Below, in pieces: positions 24,201 through 36,924 of a stretch of 64,000 nucleotides of DNA. The notes below the pieces were generated by a model, which saw only the letters and a list, made by a program, of their open reading frames with translations, had not been told where the DNA came from and did not search any database. Made by a program: the position numbers and the translations under genes. Position 1 is the stretch's first letter, and each line of letters opens with the position of its first letter. The DNA is from Liquidambar formosana. Its lineage: Eukaryota > Streptophyta > Magnoliopsida > Saxifragales > Altingiaceae. The stretch spans positions 3,430,607 to 3,494,606 of the forward strand of contig CM077834.1 in NCBI GenBank assembly GCA_039720395.1. The letters are read 5' to 3'.

Positions 24201-27200
24201 ATTATTGGCATTGTATGATATATGCATATTATTTATATGAAAGACCTAGTCTTGATAATATTTTGTGCTATTGCATTTATACATGAATAACAATAGTACC
24301 GCATGTATGTGCTGTTGGAGATTCATGCGTCACAATTTAATTGCAACCAAGCGTTTTCTTCAACTTGGAACAGAAGCTTTATGTTTAATCAGTTGTCCTT
24401 TTCTTTTTCCTTCTTGCTTTCTTGCAGTTTGGGCTTTTAACGGCTTATGCCCTTAAGACCTTGTACTTTGGAAGGTTAGTACTAGCCTCATAAATTTCCC
24501 TCCAAAAACTACTGACTGGTATATGTAATTTTATTGTGAGAGTTTGTTTTTTCTTTCCTAAATTTTATAGACAGAGAAAGTGCAATCTGAATTTTTTTTT
24601 TGTTTACAGACATTCAACCGTTCGTGAAATTGCTGTAATGTTTTTAATGGCATATCTTTCCTACATGTTGGCTGAGGTAATGGCACATGCTCAAAGATTT
24701 CATTCAATTTATATATCATTTTATTTCAACCAATGAAAAGCATAAGATTGTTGATTTTCAGCTTCAACACTACACCATCATTGGCAATGAATTACTTTGT
24801 AAGTGTAGTGGTGCCCTACCATCAACGCCTAACAATAATAATTAAGCCCCTAACAGCCCCATTAATTGGCCTATTTATTTAAATCCCCAATCCTAGGGAC
24901 ACGATGAGAATGAATTACTTCATCCTTTGCACATATAACTGGGACAAGATTTACATTCTCTTCAGCAGTTGGGGCTGTAAGCTTTATTCTTTGTGGGGAG
25001 AAAAAAAAAAGATTTCACACATGCTTACCTATCTGCTACTAGTGACAATTATTTATAGGACAATGCTATTTTTCACAAAAGATGTCTCAAATTACGCAAA
25101 CTGTTGTGGCGATGGTATTATTAAAAATAATTGGAAAGTGATGGCCTTTGTGATTGAATTCGAAAAGGAAAACTGCTGATTCATATCTGTTTTTGAAGAT
25201 GAATAACACCTCTCCTTTTGAATTTTTGGTTGCGTTGCTTGTAGGTCAATAAAATGTAGAATTTGTACCAAAATAAAATAAAATAAAATAAAATGTAGAA
25301 TTGTGTTTAGGTGGACATTGGCTCTTGATATTTGGAATGGATGAGGGGTAGGGATTCATTTTAGTGGTTTGGATTTTGTCTATCTTGCTAGATGAGCTTA
25401 ACATCCCACCGGTTGTGCGGTGTGTGGGACTAAGTTAGTGAGAAAGCTTTCAATTTAATTGTGGTCTTCACTATCAAAATCAGCTTTTGTACATTATACT
25501 GTGTTGGCTTTTGTGCAGTTTCATCTTTGATTATGTAGTGCACTAGTGCCGCATACCAATTTCTTCATGCTTGCATATACGAGACAGAGTAAAATTCCTG
25601 TACTATCTATCTTAACTGCTGTCTCTTTATGCAGCTGTTTGGCCTAAGTGGGATTCTCACTGTCTTCTTTTGTGGAATTCTCATGTCACACTATGCATGG
25701 CATAATGTGAGTGACAGTTCAAGAATCACAACCAGGCATGTATGAACAGTTTATATGTGGAATTCTCTTTGATGCTTTCAGCTCTTTTCATTAAAAAAAA
25801 AAAAAAAAAAAAAAACAGTTTATGTGGGGTTTTAGTAACTTCACAAGGTAGATTCAACCCAACTGAACTTATCATAGCCTTATATCTCAACTACGTGGTC
25901 TGATCACTTTTATTGTACCTTCTTTTCTGCAGGCATTTATTTGCAACAATGTCATTCATTGCAGAAACATCCATATTTCTTTATGTTGGAATGGACGCTC
26001 TTGACATAGAGAAATGGAAGATGAGCAAGTTAAGGTACTAATTCACCCTTCTACAGTTCAGCTCAATTAATCTCTAAAGACTCAAAATTTATTTTCTCAA
26101 AATTCAAGTGGCTCAGATAATCCAATTTGATTTTGAGAGTCCGCCTGAAATGTGTATTGAGCACCTTGCCAGTACACCATTTGTAACCCCCATGAAGTTA
26201 GTAGACTACAGTTTGGAGATTAACCAACAGGCCACAGATGACTTGAAGTTCCTCTTTGAATAGAATCAACTTGAAAATCTTTTGATTTTAACCAAATTCC
26301 TGAAAGGCCAGTTGGTGGCCTAAGAGGGACATTAGTTGAGACTAGTTGGTGGGTACCTTTACAGATCAAACTTCCATTTATAAAGCCAACCCCAGATAAT
26401 TGGGATAAGCATTATTGGTATTTATTGCGTGTAAATTAAACAGAGGATATGTTTGGAACCAACTACAAAGACTAATATCTTCTAATGATGGTTAGACTGG
26501 TGTCCAATGCCTATTTGGCACTCTGTCCTTTTCTTTTTTGTTGCAGTTCCTGGTCATGAAACTCTATGTGCAACTTCTATTTTTCCATTGGACATGTTGA
26601 GTTTTTCATCTGAAATTATTTTGAGTTTTACATAAATTTTTTGGATTAGATTGGTGCCATATTTCCAGGTATCTTCTCAATAAAATTAGTTAAGTTAAAA
26701 ATATTATGCTTGAAAACGTAGTTTCTTAAAAATATTTCGTTTGCAACATCTGAGATGAATTCTTTGTAAACGTCTCTTGAATAGCCACTAGTGCCTGCTT
26801 AACTTTTCTGTAATAGCAGCTGGTGCCTTACTTTCTTTGAAATGGCAGCTTGTCATTTTGGCGGTTATGTCCTTTGAATTGTACAGTTAACTGCTATAGA
26901 GGCCAGTCGAAGCCATATTCCTTTGAAGTTTATAATTGTCGTTAGCCATTAAGAAAAGCAAAATGTTCTTCCACTTTTTCTCGGTTGTAGTTTTGGGACT
27001 TCAATTGGGATCTATAGTACCCTAATCTTACTGATATTGCTTGGACGAGCTGCATTCGTGTTTCCTCTCTCTGCTCTTTCCAATTGCATGAATAGAAATT
27101 CCGAGGGATCATCATCAATCACATTCAAACACCAGGTCAGTATTCTTATGTTCGCCATGATAACCTTCTAGCCATCTAAAACAAAAAAATGGGAAATCCA

Positions 27201-28074
27201 CACTTCCGTTTTCAATGGCATTTTAATTTGCTACTTCATATAGGTAATAATTTGGTGGGCTGGACTAATGAGGGGAGCTGTCTCTATTGCTTTGGCGTTC
27301 AAACAAGTATGTATTTTCTGTTTGTTTGAAAGCAATGAGAATGTAATTGATTGGCTAAATAATTGTATGATCACTGACAATTTCCTGCGTCAATTCTCTC
27401 TCTTGCTTGTAAAGTTCACATACTATGGTGTTACGTTGGAGCCAGTCAATGCTACTATGGTTACCATAACCATAATTGTTGTCCTCTTCACTACACTGGT
27501 ATGTAGATCTAATTTTTCTAAACAAATTCAGTATAGAAAAGTTTCGGATAGTAAAATAATTATCCTGAGCCCCTATATTTGTAAAACTACTTTTTCCCGC
27601 CATTTTTTAATTGGCATCTTGGCAATCAAGCAATTTGTATTATAGCTCCCTTGTATTCATCTCTGACTTCAGTCAACCTTGAGATTCCAAGATAATTCAC
27701 AAATCACAACATATTAGTTGACAAGTGCACTGACATCTCACAAGTTCTCTTGCATGCATCACCTTCTGAGAATTGCGGAATTTTGAATGCAGGTGTTTGG
27801 TTTTCTGACAAAGCCACTTATAAATTATCTGCTTCCACAAAATTCACATAACAACACTAACCACCAGGAGCCGAAGTCCCCAAAAGAGGACATGAGCCTT
27901 CCTTTTCTCTCTTTCGATGAATCTTCTGCGACCAATCTCCATCGTGCAAAGGATAGTCTGTCAATGCTAATGGAAAGGCCTGTGTACACCATACATTTCT
28001 ACTGGAGGAAGTTTGATGATACCTATATGAGACCAATATTTGGGGGCCCACCCCACGATCATTCTACATGTTAG
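21220..28074 (+). CDS. NHX4: Vacuolar Na+,K+/H+ exchanger, NHX4-like, complete (14 exons)
   Basis: Role: tonoplast antiporter moving Na+ or K+ into the vacuole in exchange for H+, important for salt tolerance, K+ and pH homeostasis. Exons: 21220-21390, 22796-22914, 23069-23166, 23302-23361, 23471-23517, 23619-23813, 24428-24474, 24610-24676, 25635-25735, 25933-26034, 26991-27135, 27244-27306, 27415-27498, 27793-28074; 526 residues, and frame holds at each junction. Seen: the amiloride-site motif LFFIYLLPPI (about 83-92), T158-D159 in FSSTDTVCTL, N186-D187 in EGVVNDAT, GRAAFVFPLS, and many membrane segments. The C-terminus, with PVYTIHFYWRKFDDTYMRP, resembles Arabidopsis NHX4 and NHX3 more than NHX1 in remembered sequence, and length fits (about 529). 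Intron 9 appears to have a GC donor. Intron lengths range from about 100 to 1400 bases. Confidence 0.96.
22575..22670 (+). mobile_element. LINE 3'-end relic in NHX4 intron 1
   Basis: The stretch contains TACTTGGGCTAAGCC followed by a T-run, resembling the 3' ends of plant LINEs. The same motif occurs in opposite orientation near 32560 in an intron of the SWIB gene. Only the tail is recognisable. Confidence 0.4.
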
Positions 28075-29265
28075 GCAAAAGACCCCAAGTTGGAAACATG
28101 ACAGCTGTGTACTCAGAAATACCTTACACGTGAAACTAAGGTTGGAAATGGCGAGCTTAACTGATTCTGTTGCGCAAGATAAGAAGACATATATCTTATC
28201 AAAGGGCATTGGATGCAACTCTGCCATGTTTTTACCTAATCAAGCAGCTTCTAGTTGTTATGTGGAGTATGGATCCAGATCACAATGATATGAGTGACAT
28301 GAAGGAGTATGAAGTCTTTTTGCTGATAACTTTTTTCGTTTATCAGTTTAACAAGTTTAATGGATGGGCAACTAAACTGGTTCATGCAAAATGAATTATT
28401 TCAATTTTGAAATAATTCTGAAATAATTCAAGTGTCTTCTTTTTCTTTGCTTTACTTTTTTCCTTTTTCCCCTTTCTTTTTAGGGGCACGCAAGTTTCCT
28501 CGAAATGGTGTTTTCTGTATAGTGTGTACCTCTTGATCAATGACTGTTCACTGCTAACCGTTGAAGATTTTAGAGCCTCAACAATTGGTGGTTTTGTATT
28601 ACAGTTTTATTTTAATTTTAATTTTAATTTTATATTGGGGAATGCTTAGCTGTTGGTTGTGTTAGTAGGTGAAAGAGGGTCTCAACCTCATGGGAAGACT
28701 TGAACTCAGGTATGTGCTATTTTATGCATCAGCATATAATTTGCAAGATTTATGGCCTTTCAAGGTATGTATTTTAGTAAAATTATCGGTTCCTCGCTGA
28801 ACAAAATGGGGTTATTGTGTTTTGGAGAATGAAAGAGATTTGAGAGATGGTGATCAATATATTCAGTTCATACCAAATTTTAGGTGAATGGTGGCCAAAA
28901 CAGGAAGCACTTCAAGCCTCTGTAACCCATAAATGCGACACACAAACAATGGCGAAAAAGACCATAGTAGCGCATCCATTGATTGCCCTTGGTGCAACCA
29001 GCAATAGAGTTAGTGATTCTGACTTCCTGAAGAGCTCAACCCAAGCTGGCCGACAGAAATGGTTGTTGGACTATAGGTCCTATTGGCTCAGCCTGGCCAG
29101 CATTTTGTGCTCAATTTTGGAACCTTGGCCAGCCAGAATACGTGGGGTCCAACTCAATCTAACAATATTATTCATGAGCCACAACAAATCCAAACCGAGT
29201 CCAGATTCGAGGGCACTCTGGTCCAAACACTTTGGGTACAGTGCTGGTTTAAACTTCAAACTCAT
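28075..29265. other. NHX4 3' region and intergenic DNA
   Basis: Probable 3' untranslated sequence follows the NHX4 stop for several hundred bases. The long open frame from about 28847 has no recognisable domain and runs into the low-complexity interior of the Mutator-like element, so it is not taken as a gene. Confidence 0.5.
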
Positions 29266-29274
29266 ATGCATGAA

Positions 29275-30235
29275 GGGAACGGCTATTGCAACCCCCAATA
29301 TGATCAGTTGCCCCCCATATTTTTTAATTAAAAAAATTATTATACAAAATTACCAAAAAAGGCACACCCATCCATCCCCTCTCCTGCACCCCTCTCCTAC
29401 CGACGACTCTCTTCGGCACCCCACCCCACCGGCGACGACGCCCTCTTCCGCACCCCTCTTCTTCTCTTTTTTTTTTTTCTTTCCTTTTCTTTTCCTTTTC
29501 TTCTCCTCTTCCCTCCTGTCGGCAACCTTCTTTTTTTTTTTCTTTCCTTTTCTTTCTCTTCCTTCCCATCGCCGGAAAAAATGGAGGTTTTGGCTTGCCG
29601 ACCCTCCCTCCCGTCGGTAGCCCTCTTCTTCTCCTTTTTTTTGTATTTTTTCCCTCCCATCGGCCTTTTCTTTCTCTTCCCTCCCGTCGCTAGAAAAAAT
29701 AGAGGTTTTGAAAAAAAAAACCTCCCTTACTGGAAACACACAAATCTGACCAACACCTCGCCCATCGCAGATCTCACCGTAACCTCCACCATCGAGATCT
29801 CCACCAATCGCACCCCAACCCTCACCCCCAACCATTGCGGCAGCCCAAAAAAAAAAAAAAAAACCCAATTTTTTTATTTTTATTTTTTTTCAGATCCAAA
29901 GCTCATCAATGGAAAAAAAAAAAACCTAGTTTTTCTGGTTTGAATCTCCACGGTGGCTACGCCTTGCATTTGTCCATGGCATATGACAACAATGTTTCAC
30001 CGCCATAGTGAGATGGGATGGGAGGGGATAGAGTCGGCCGGAGTGGTTGAGGTAGAGAAGAGGTGTCACCATCGCCAATCGTCACTACCATGGGGGTGTG
30101 GGGTGGGTGAGAATGAGGGGTATTTTAGTCATTGAGAGGGGTGGGTGTGTAAATCTAGGGGGTTGAGAAATAAAAGAGGGGGGGGGGGGGGGGGGGGTGA
30201 ACTTACAATTTTGAGGGGTTGCAATAGCCGCTCCC
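29275..30235. mobile_element. Mutator-like non-autonomous element (961 bp)
   Basis: Seen: inverted ends GGGAACGGCTATTGCAACCC and GGGTTGCAATAGCCGCTCCC (21 bases, one mismatch), with looser complementarity inward for about 40 bases. The exact 9-mer ATGCATGAA lies on both sides (29266-29274 and 30236-30244). A 9-bp target duplication identifies the Mutator superfamily. The interior has C/T-rich simple sequence and imperfect internal repeats (TCCCTCCCGTCG-type), with no transposase. A poly-G run near the right end (about 30180-30197) is of uncertain length. Several overlapping open frames here are low-complexity artefacts. Confidence 0.9.
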
Positions 30236-30394
30236 ATGCATGAATGTCTAGAATTTTATCAAAATGGGCCAAAACCAGGTACCAACCCGAAAAAGTCGGT
30301 TTAAAGTTGACACCCTTTTTTGAGGCTTTTTTTTTGAAATGGTGTTGAGCCTACGTGCATACCAAACAGTTTTTTTCTCAGATAAGTGAGTAAT

Positions 30395-30475
30395 TATATT
30401 ATTATATAAAAGAAGAAAATATAAGAAGTACAGCCGAAGCCCAAAGGCTACAAAGAGACAGGACCATCTCAACAA
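30395..30475 (-). mobile_element. LINE/SINE 3'-end relic
   Basis: The minus strand reads TTTGTAGCCTTTGGGCTTCG, then a T-rich stretch with TTTTATATAATAATATAATT. This resembles common plant LINE 3' tails. There is no coding part. Identification rests on memory of similar tails. Confidence 0.35.
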
Positions 30476-30479
30476 ACTA

Positions 30480-30694
30480 CACAATCGAATAAATCATATC
30501 CTCAGCTGGTTGGGTTATCATGTTTTCCCTAGTAGATGAAGTGCTCATGATTACATATTATCATATGAATCTTTAACAACCATTTAGATTGTAAACTGAT
30601 TATTCTCAATGGTATGCATGTCTACAAGTTACATAATTTGGCCCAGGTGAAATAAAAATTTTGCATGCGTGCATGTGCGTGCGTGTGTGTATGT

Positions 30695-30729
<35 letters not shown>

Positions 30730-31840
30730 CAATGGTTGTTCTTTTCATTTTCTTTTTTTTAAAAAAAAAATTAATTTGACTATATAAAAGATACAAGTAG
30801 TTGTTTAATGACTTCGCATTAAAAAAAAAATGGTAAAAGAAGTTTTAACTTGTTAGCTGCGCATGCACCTTAAATTAATCAAAACTATGATCAAGGCAAG
30901 GAACCATAAACAAGAATTCTGGAAAAACAATTTAATGACCGTATACATGCAAGCAACAGCATAAGTAATTTCCGACCAATTGAGGAGAAGATAACATCTG
31001 AAATCACATATATTTACAACAACATGCTTAAGAAGTTATAGTGACACTTTGAACAAGAGAATCCCATACATGCTAAATTCTATGAAAAACAGACACTAGA
31101 TTTTAACACATGAATGAGCCCTTCATATGAATTCGAAACGACTCATGCTGCAGATCGACTTATGTCATCTGACATGACTGGAAAAGAGTTAACATCATCT
31201 TTCAGATTTCACATTTTTTTTTCTATTGTCTGCATTTTACAGGTGTTAGAAACTCCCAAGGGAAAATCTAACCTAAGATGCCAAGTTAGAAAACCACAAT
31301 CCTAGGAGAATGGCGCCAACTAAAATATAATACTCGCCATTAGACCATTGTACATTCCCATTCTATTCATAACTCACCAGGTCGAATGGAAACACGACAT
31401 CTAAGTCATCAAAGTACAGAAACCAAATTAAGTTTTTCAACAGGTGTCTGAGAGAACGTCCAAACTGACCAAGTTGGCATTAGCACCACACATCTGCAAA
31501 GCAATGACAAACATCCCTTCAATTTTCTGTGACAGTTGGTAACAAAAGCAGTAGAGAAATTCAGTGTGAAAGTTCACTGATTCAAATAAAATGTTGAGAG
31601 ATCCACCCAGCATGAATTAAGTAGATCGATCTAAAAAATACCAAAGAAAAAAAAATTGCTCTCGTTAAGAGCAGAGGAACAAAGGAAAATAAGATAAAAA
31701 TTAACAGAAAAAAAAAAAAAAAAGGAAACCTCAAAATACTGCCCTTTTTTTTTCTTCTGGAAATTCAAAATATTACTTTTAAGAAGACAAACAATTACAA
31801 TTTCCAATGTATACTAACCAGCCAACATGATCAGCTGTTA
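30480..31840. other. Intergenic and 3' region of the SWIB gene
   Basis: Contains a (GA)n tract at about 30702-30729 and A/T homopolymers. The part next to 31840 is likely 3' untranslated sequence of the minus-strand SWIB gene. No further coding exon was found. Confidence 0.5.
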
Positions 31841-34800
31841 CTATCTCTTGAGTATATGATGGTGTGCCAACATTTCAGGTATCCCCAGTGCAGAAATGCT
31901 TTCACATCCAAATAGCTCTTGAAGCTTTGCATCACATAGAATCATCATTGAATTTAAAGGATCCTAAAAATGGTTTAAAAATCAAACGTCAATACAGTAC
32001 AAATCTCTACATTGTTATCCGTAATCTTAACAAGCACTGACAGCCTACCAAAAAATATAAGTGTCAAGCACTGACAGCCTAACAAATAAGTAACACAAAA
32101 TTTGTAATTAGGAAACTCATTCTCAAACAAACACCACACACAGATGCACAAAAATAGAATTTCGCAAGATTGCACAAAGGATCCATGGTTTTTATGTAAG
32201 GGTAGGGAGTATGACTCAGTCAACAATTATTACTAGTCTTAAAAATAATTCACAAATATTTCCTTTTCATAGTCATAAAAAGAGAATGCCTAGTTCCCAA
32301 ATTATATTCTGATAAACTGGTCCAAACACTCAAATCCATTTCCTGTCCTGATGGAAGCACATTTGATCCTTTTTATAAAGCACTCCCACAATTTTCCTAG
32401 CTGCAAATTCCATCATCTGTAAGCACAAGACCATTTTGTCTTTGTCACCCTCTAGACTCCCCAATAATCAGTTAAAGAGAATCTCACGCTCCTCTAAAAC
32501 CTTCACCCTGGTATGAGTACCAGAATATTTTGTTTTGATAAGGTAAATATGTATTGATGAACAAAAAGAGCTTAGCCCAAGTAAGTAAGCCATATACAAA
32601 GGCAAACCAAGTATGAGTACCAGAATATTACTTCATCAAGATAAATGACAAACTAATGCACAAGGTTACCCACCTCCAGATGGTTGACCTTAATATATTC
32701 CCAAACACGTCTTATAACCTCTGATTGGAGCATCTCCCTTCCATCAGTACCAAAAAAATTTGCAAGAGCTTCAGATATTAGCACAGAAGGACCAGATTCA
32801 GTACTTTTTGTTCCAGACTCCACTTCTACTTTTGGTTTCTTAGCACTTGATGGTTCTGCAAGCATCAAAACATGTAGTGTTTAATTCAAGTATTTATCAG
32901 GTTCACAGAGACACACAATAAGAAAAGTGGGGTGGGGAGTGGGGAGTGGGGAGTGGGGGGAAACTTTTACACCAGATACGAACTTGTAGGTTCAAGAGGG
33001 ATGATATGTTTAGCTAGCAACTTGTTCATCTTGAACATGTCAGTACAGTCCGTCTCAAATACCAAACGCAGCTCATCATTGCAGATTATCTTCCTTTTGT
33101 TGCTTGGATCTTGGAGATTGTTTTTCCTTATATATGCCCACAGTTGCTTCACAATCTAAATCAAACAGAGTGGAAATTGATGATCCTTCTAAGAAATAAT
33201 AATCAAACAAATAAATAATAATTAAGATTTAAGAAAGTGGTAATCTATGATTCCAAACCTCAGTCCTTGGCAGTGCTGGCTGGCCAACAATGGCCTGAAG
33301 TTCAGGTGAAACACCACAAACTTTGTTTAGACCCCCTGGGCCTCCTTTTCTTTTTGCTTTCGTTGGAACACTGCCATAAAATGATAATGAGCAGAATAAC
33401 ATCAGTGCAAGTATCAAGTATGCATTCCACCATCAAATGAAACAGGCAAAAGCTGGAAAGATACAGATATATAATCACAAGTGAAGTATGTGGATTTGTC
33501 AAGACACCTAATAAAGTAATAAGTTGTTGGGGTCACTCTGCCCCAAGTCCTAAGGGTGTCTTGGCGGTGAAAGGACAATCCAGAGTAGGGTCACCACTGA
33601 GGAGGAGAAGCATAATTGAAAGGAACACATTCCTGGCTCGGAAAGATCAACAACCAGGATGCCTGATGGGGTTTTGAATGTTTGCGAACATGCCCCGGGG
33701 GGGGGGGGGTGTTTGGGTGTTTGTGGTCGCATAAAGCCCCTTGGCCTCTGCTCTCTACTCCAGTCATAATCACAGGAAAGAGAGAGAAGGGGGGGGGGGG
33801 TGGATCAACCCCTTAAATGTGCTGGTCACTGGGGCTTCAGCAACCATTAAGGTCACCACTGCTATGGAGCCATGGAGATTCATGATATCTAAGGAGAAAC
33901 TAGTGAGACCCAGAACAGGTTGCCACAAATATATAACAAGTTGTGCCATGTGGTTGTGCAACATTAGAGACACCTCTTGTTGTGGTTCTAGCAAAGGAGC
34001 TGCAAGGACCAGTGGACTCTTGCTGCATGGTCCAGTGGACTCGGTCCAATAGCATAACAAAGCACAAATTTAAATGATTATGATACCACCAAACATCCAA
34101 TTCTAATAAAAGTGTCCTCCTTGCTTGGCCATTCCTGTAAGGTGGGGTTTTGTAACAAGTGCACACTGTCCACTAGAACATCCACAAATTTTATCAAGCC
34201 AATACAATTGACTGGAATTCAAATAAGAAATAATGAAATATATCTTCCACAGGGTAAAAAACGCTTAATCACATACATATATAATCAGCACAAATGAACC
34301 CATAATAAAAGTGAAACGAAATATAACAAAATTTTCACTTGATTTGAGTATAAAGGCACTGGAATTCAACTACACTTAACATACATGAAACCGAAATAAC
34401 AACCCAAGAAACAGAACATGATAAAATAATTACAAAAATATACAAAATTGAATATTCTCCTCATCACACAATATCCCAACCAAGAATGTCTTTCCATTCT
34501 TATAGTGCTCCTTAGTAAACTAAACGAGAAAGGAAACCCCCCCCCCCCCCTCTTTACATATATTTCGATGGAACATCTAGTATGTTTTAAGCAAAATGAG
34601 TGAGAAACTTAAGCATTAACCTTGCAACTCCAACCTTTAGACCAGGCATAGGATAAATACCAAAATTACATATGAAAAGTGTGTTGTTGGAACAAATTTA
34701 TAGACTCTTTAAATCAACAGGAAAAGAATTTATGGAAAAATTACATAAAATATGACAATGAATAATATGAAAACATGAGAAGATAGTTATAACCTTATCT

Positions 34801-35412
34801 TCCTGACTCAATTAACTAATGGGAAAACAAGAAAGTAAAACAAATGATCTATATGATGCTACATTACAAATATGCATCCATGCAAACTTTCCGGGGCAAT
34901 AGACTTATTAGCATATTTGATTTTACTAAACGCATCTATAATGTTTACGATGTCTCAAGAGCACTGTAATTTTTTTTCCTCTCACACCTTGATTTACCAT
35001 GCAAAGTATAGCAGTTTAGCCCTTTTTATCCTAGAATTCTCATACATATTCAAACTAATCATGAAGGCAGTCACCATTTTTAGAGAGAATGATTTATCAA
35101 TCAATCCACATCCCAAAGCCCCACTATTTAACTCGATCTTGTAATGGAGATATATGGAGATAAAATTTAATCATCCCATGCATCATCTTATCTAAGCATC
35201 AAGGAATTGTCATTGCAAATTCACTTATACAACACTAATTCAAGTCCACTTCTACCATGTGTGTGGTGTGCTATTAAATCCTAGCAACTAGATTATACAG
35301 ATGGTAAACTTTCAACAAGTTTCTAGCAGAAATCATGTATAGATGAATGTCCTATATGCCCACAGTCTGTCAAATTCCTCATTTGCCATACCACCAAAAA
35401 AAAAAAAAAAAA

Positions 35413-35451
<39 letters not shown>

Positions 35452-35678
35452 CAAGTGTCTGGTACAATGGTAAAATTCTTAGGCTACAAACTGCAAAGGG
35501 GCCACTTTGTACAAACATAAAAAAAAAAAAAATAATAATAATAAAAAAACCAAACAATGTTTAGTACCGTATCAAGCTCACCCTTTCAAGAACCCCACTT
35601 TGCAGGATCAACATTGGGTAATTGCTGTTTTTACTAAATTGCCTGCAAAAGCTTACTTTCTACACAACATATGCATAC

Positions 35679-35719
<41 letters not shown>

Positions 35720-36780
35720 ATAATGTAGATCCAATACATGAAATAATTCCACAGAACTAAATAACTCATTTTAAGTGCTCAGAAAACTGTACAACTACTA
35801 AAAGCTTACTTGAGGTGAGTTTTTTCATTTTTCCAGAATTAAACTCATACAGTAAGTAATAACACAGGAAAATAATATTTGTAAAATTCTTTTCTTTTCT
35901 TTTCTTTTCTTTTCTTTTCCTCACTTTTCTACAAACCGCACAGTCTTAAAAAAGAGATTAGCAGACCTCTCTTTCAGCACTTCAGAAGCAATAACTAAAA
36001 TTTTTTATAAATTTTGAATTCAAAATTCCATTTGTCTTTCCTTTTAAACAATTTTCTCGGCAACCAAACAGAATTAGTCTAAGATCCAGTTTTTATTTTC
36101 TCGAGGAATATGCAATAACATAATAGACCTTTCCTTCAGCAATTCAGAAGCTAGAATTACAAAATTCAACATAACATTACATTCAAAATTTCATTATTTT
36201 ACCCTTTTATACAATTTTCTCGGCAACGAAAAAGAAAATTACTCACAAGCCAGTTTTTCTATTTCTTGGGGAATATAAAAAAATAACATTTAAAAAAAAA
36301 AAATAACATTTAAAAAACAAAACAAACTTTATTTCTTTTCCAGCATTTTCTAGGCAACCAAACAAAGGGTTTCATAATAAAAGCTCAAAAAACTCACCTT
36401 TCTTTCGGGGCCTCGGGCGCGACAACGGCGACATTTTGAACTGGACCGGCGGGTTCAGTTTTCGGCACCGGCTGGAAGCTCTGGAATTGGGGAGGAAATG
36501 GGGAGGAGGAGGGATGATGGGTAGGGAAATTAGGGTTTTGTTGGAGTGCAAAGTGGTCTTTGTGAGGGTGGTGCTGCGGTGGTTGAGGAGGAGGGTGGTG
36601 GTGGTGAGGACGGAAGAGGAGCTGGATCTGGTTTCGGATAAAGTCGACCTTGTGGGTTAGGTCGAACCCTAGCTTCGACTGGAGCTGCTGAACGACGGCG
36701 TTTAGGGACGTGAACGCGTTAGGGTTCGTTTCGCGTAGGAGGGTCTGCAGGGCTTGTGCTATTTCCTGGTCTGTAGCCAT
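31841..36780 (-). CDS. DEK_C/SWIB-domain nuclear protein, complete (5 exons)
   Basis: Exons on the minus strand: 36398-36780, 33259-33370, 32984-33155, 32674-32855, 31841-31963; 323 residues ending HHHILKR. Seen: residues 1-60 (start MATDQEIAQALQTLL) look like a DEK C-terminal-type helical domain, followed by a His/Pro/Gln-rich linker to about residue 128 and a basic KAKRKGG. The first SWIB domain lies at about 141-218 (CGVSPELQ, VKQLWAYIRKNNLQDP), and the second at about 243-320 (LISEALANFFG, RRVWEYIKVNHLE, LFGCESI). SWIB domains occur in BAF60-type chromatin-remodelling subunits and MDM2-like proteins; plants have a family with exactly this layout (for example At4g22360-like). A chromatin or transcription role is inferred. 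The exon 3 donor (ACAA/GTTCGT) is a weak consensus chosen to keep frame. The leader has a long GA tract. Confidence 0.92.
32527..32615 (-). mobile_element. LINE 3'-end relic in SWIB-gene intron
   Basis: The minus strand reads ACTTACTTGGGCTAAGCTCT followed by T-rich sequence, matching the motif near 22640 and resembling plant LINE tails. It lies in intron 4 of the SWIB gene, in the gene's own sense orientation. Confidence 0.4.
33685..33708. repeat. Poly-G run in intron 1 of the SWIB gene
   Basis: A run of about 13 G preceded by CCCC. A second G run lies at about 33790-33800. Both are in the 3 kb first intron and have no obvious role. Confidence 0.7.
35395..35448. repeat. Compound poly-A/(GA)n tract
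   Basis: About 26 A followed by about 14 GA units, in the first intron of the SWIB gene. On the sense strand it is (TC)n poly-T. Nearby are an (AC)n tract at 35684-35717 and a (TTTTC)n tract at about 35889-35920. Confidence 0.9.
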
Positions 36781-36805
36781 TGCTGCTGTGAATTCATATA
36801 TAACG

Positions 36806-36807
<2 letters not shown>

Positions 36808-36836
<29 letters not shown>
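36808..36836. repeat. (TC)n tract in the SWIB-gene 5' leader
   Basis: Reads (GA)n on the sense strand, 28-56 bases upstream of the ATG at 36780, and continues as a degenerate TC-rich region to about 36918. GA/CT leaders are common in plant genes and may bind GAGA-type (BBR/BPC) factors. Confidence 0.85.
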
Positions 36837-36838
<2 letters not shown>

Positions 36839-36924
36839 TAGCTCTCTCCTCTCTTTCTCTCTCCTCTTTCTCTCTGCTTCTCTCTCTTGCTGTCTCTCTC
36901 TCTCTTTCTCTCTCTATATAGACA

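Noticed and set aside
28847..29620. Long plus-strand open frame of 257 codons
   Set aside because: It has no recognised domain, crosses the left end of the Mutator-like element, and its second half is translation of C/T-rich simple sequence.
29350..29868. Minus-strand open frames rich in Lys, Glu, Arg and Gly
   Set aside because: They are low-complexity translations of the CTTTT-rich interior of the transposon; several overlap in different frames.
33530..34060. Overlapping open frames on both strands in intron 1 of the SWIB gene
   Set aside because: No family match; the region contains G runs and is removed by splicing that gives a continuous known protein.
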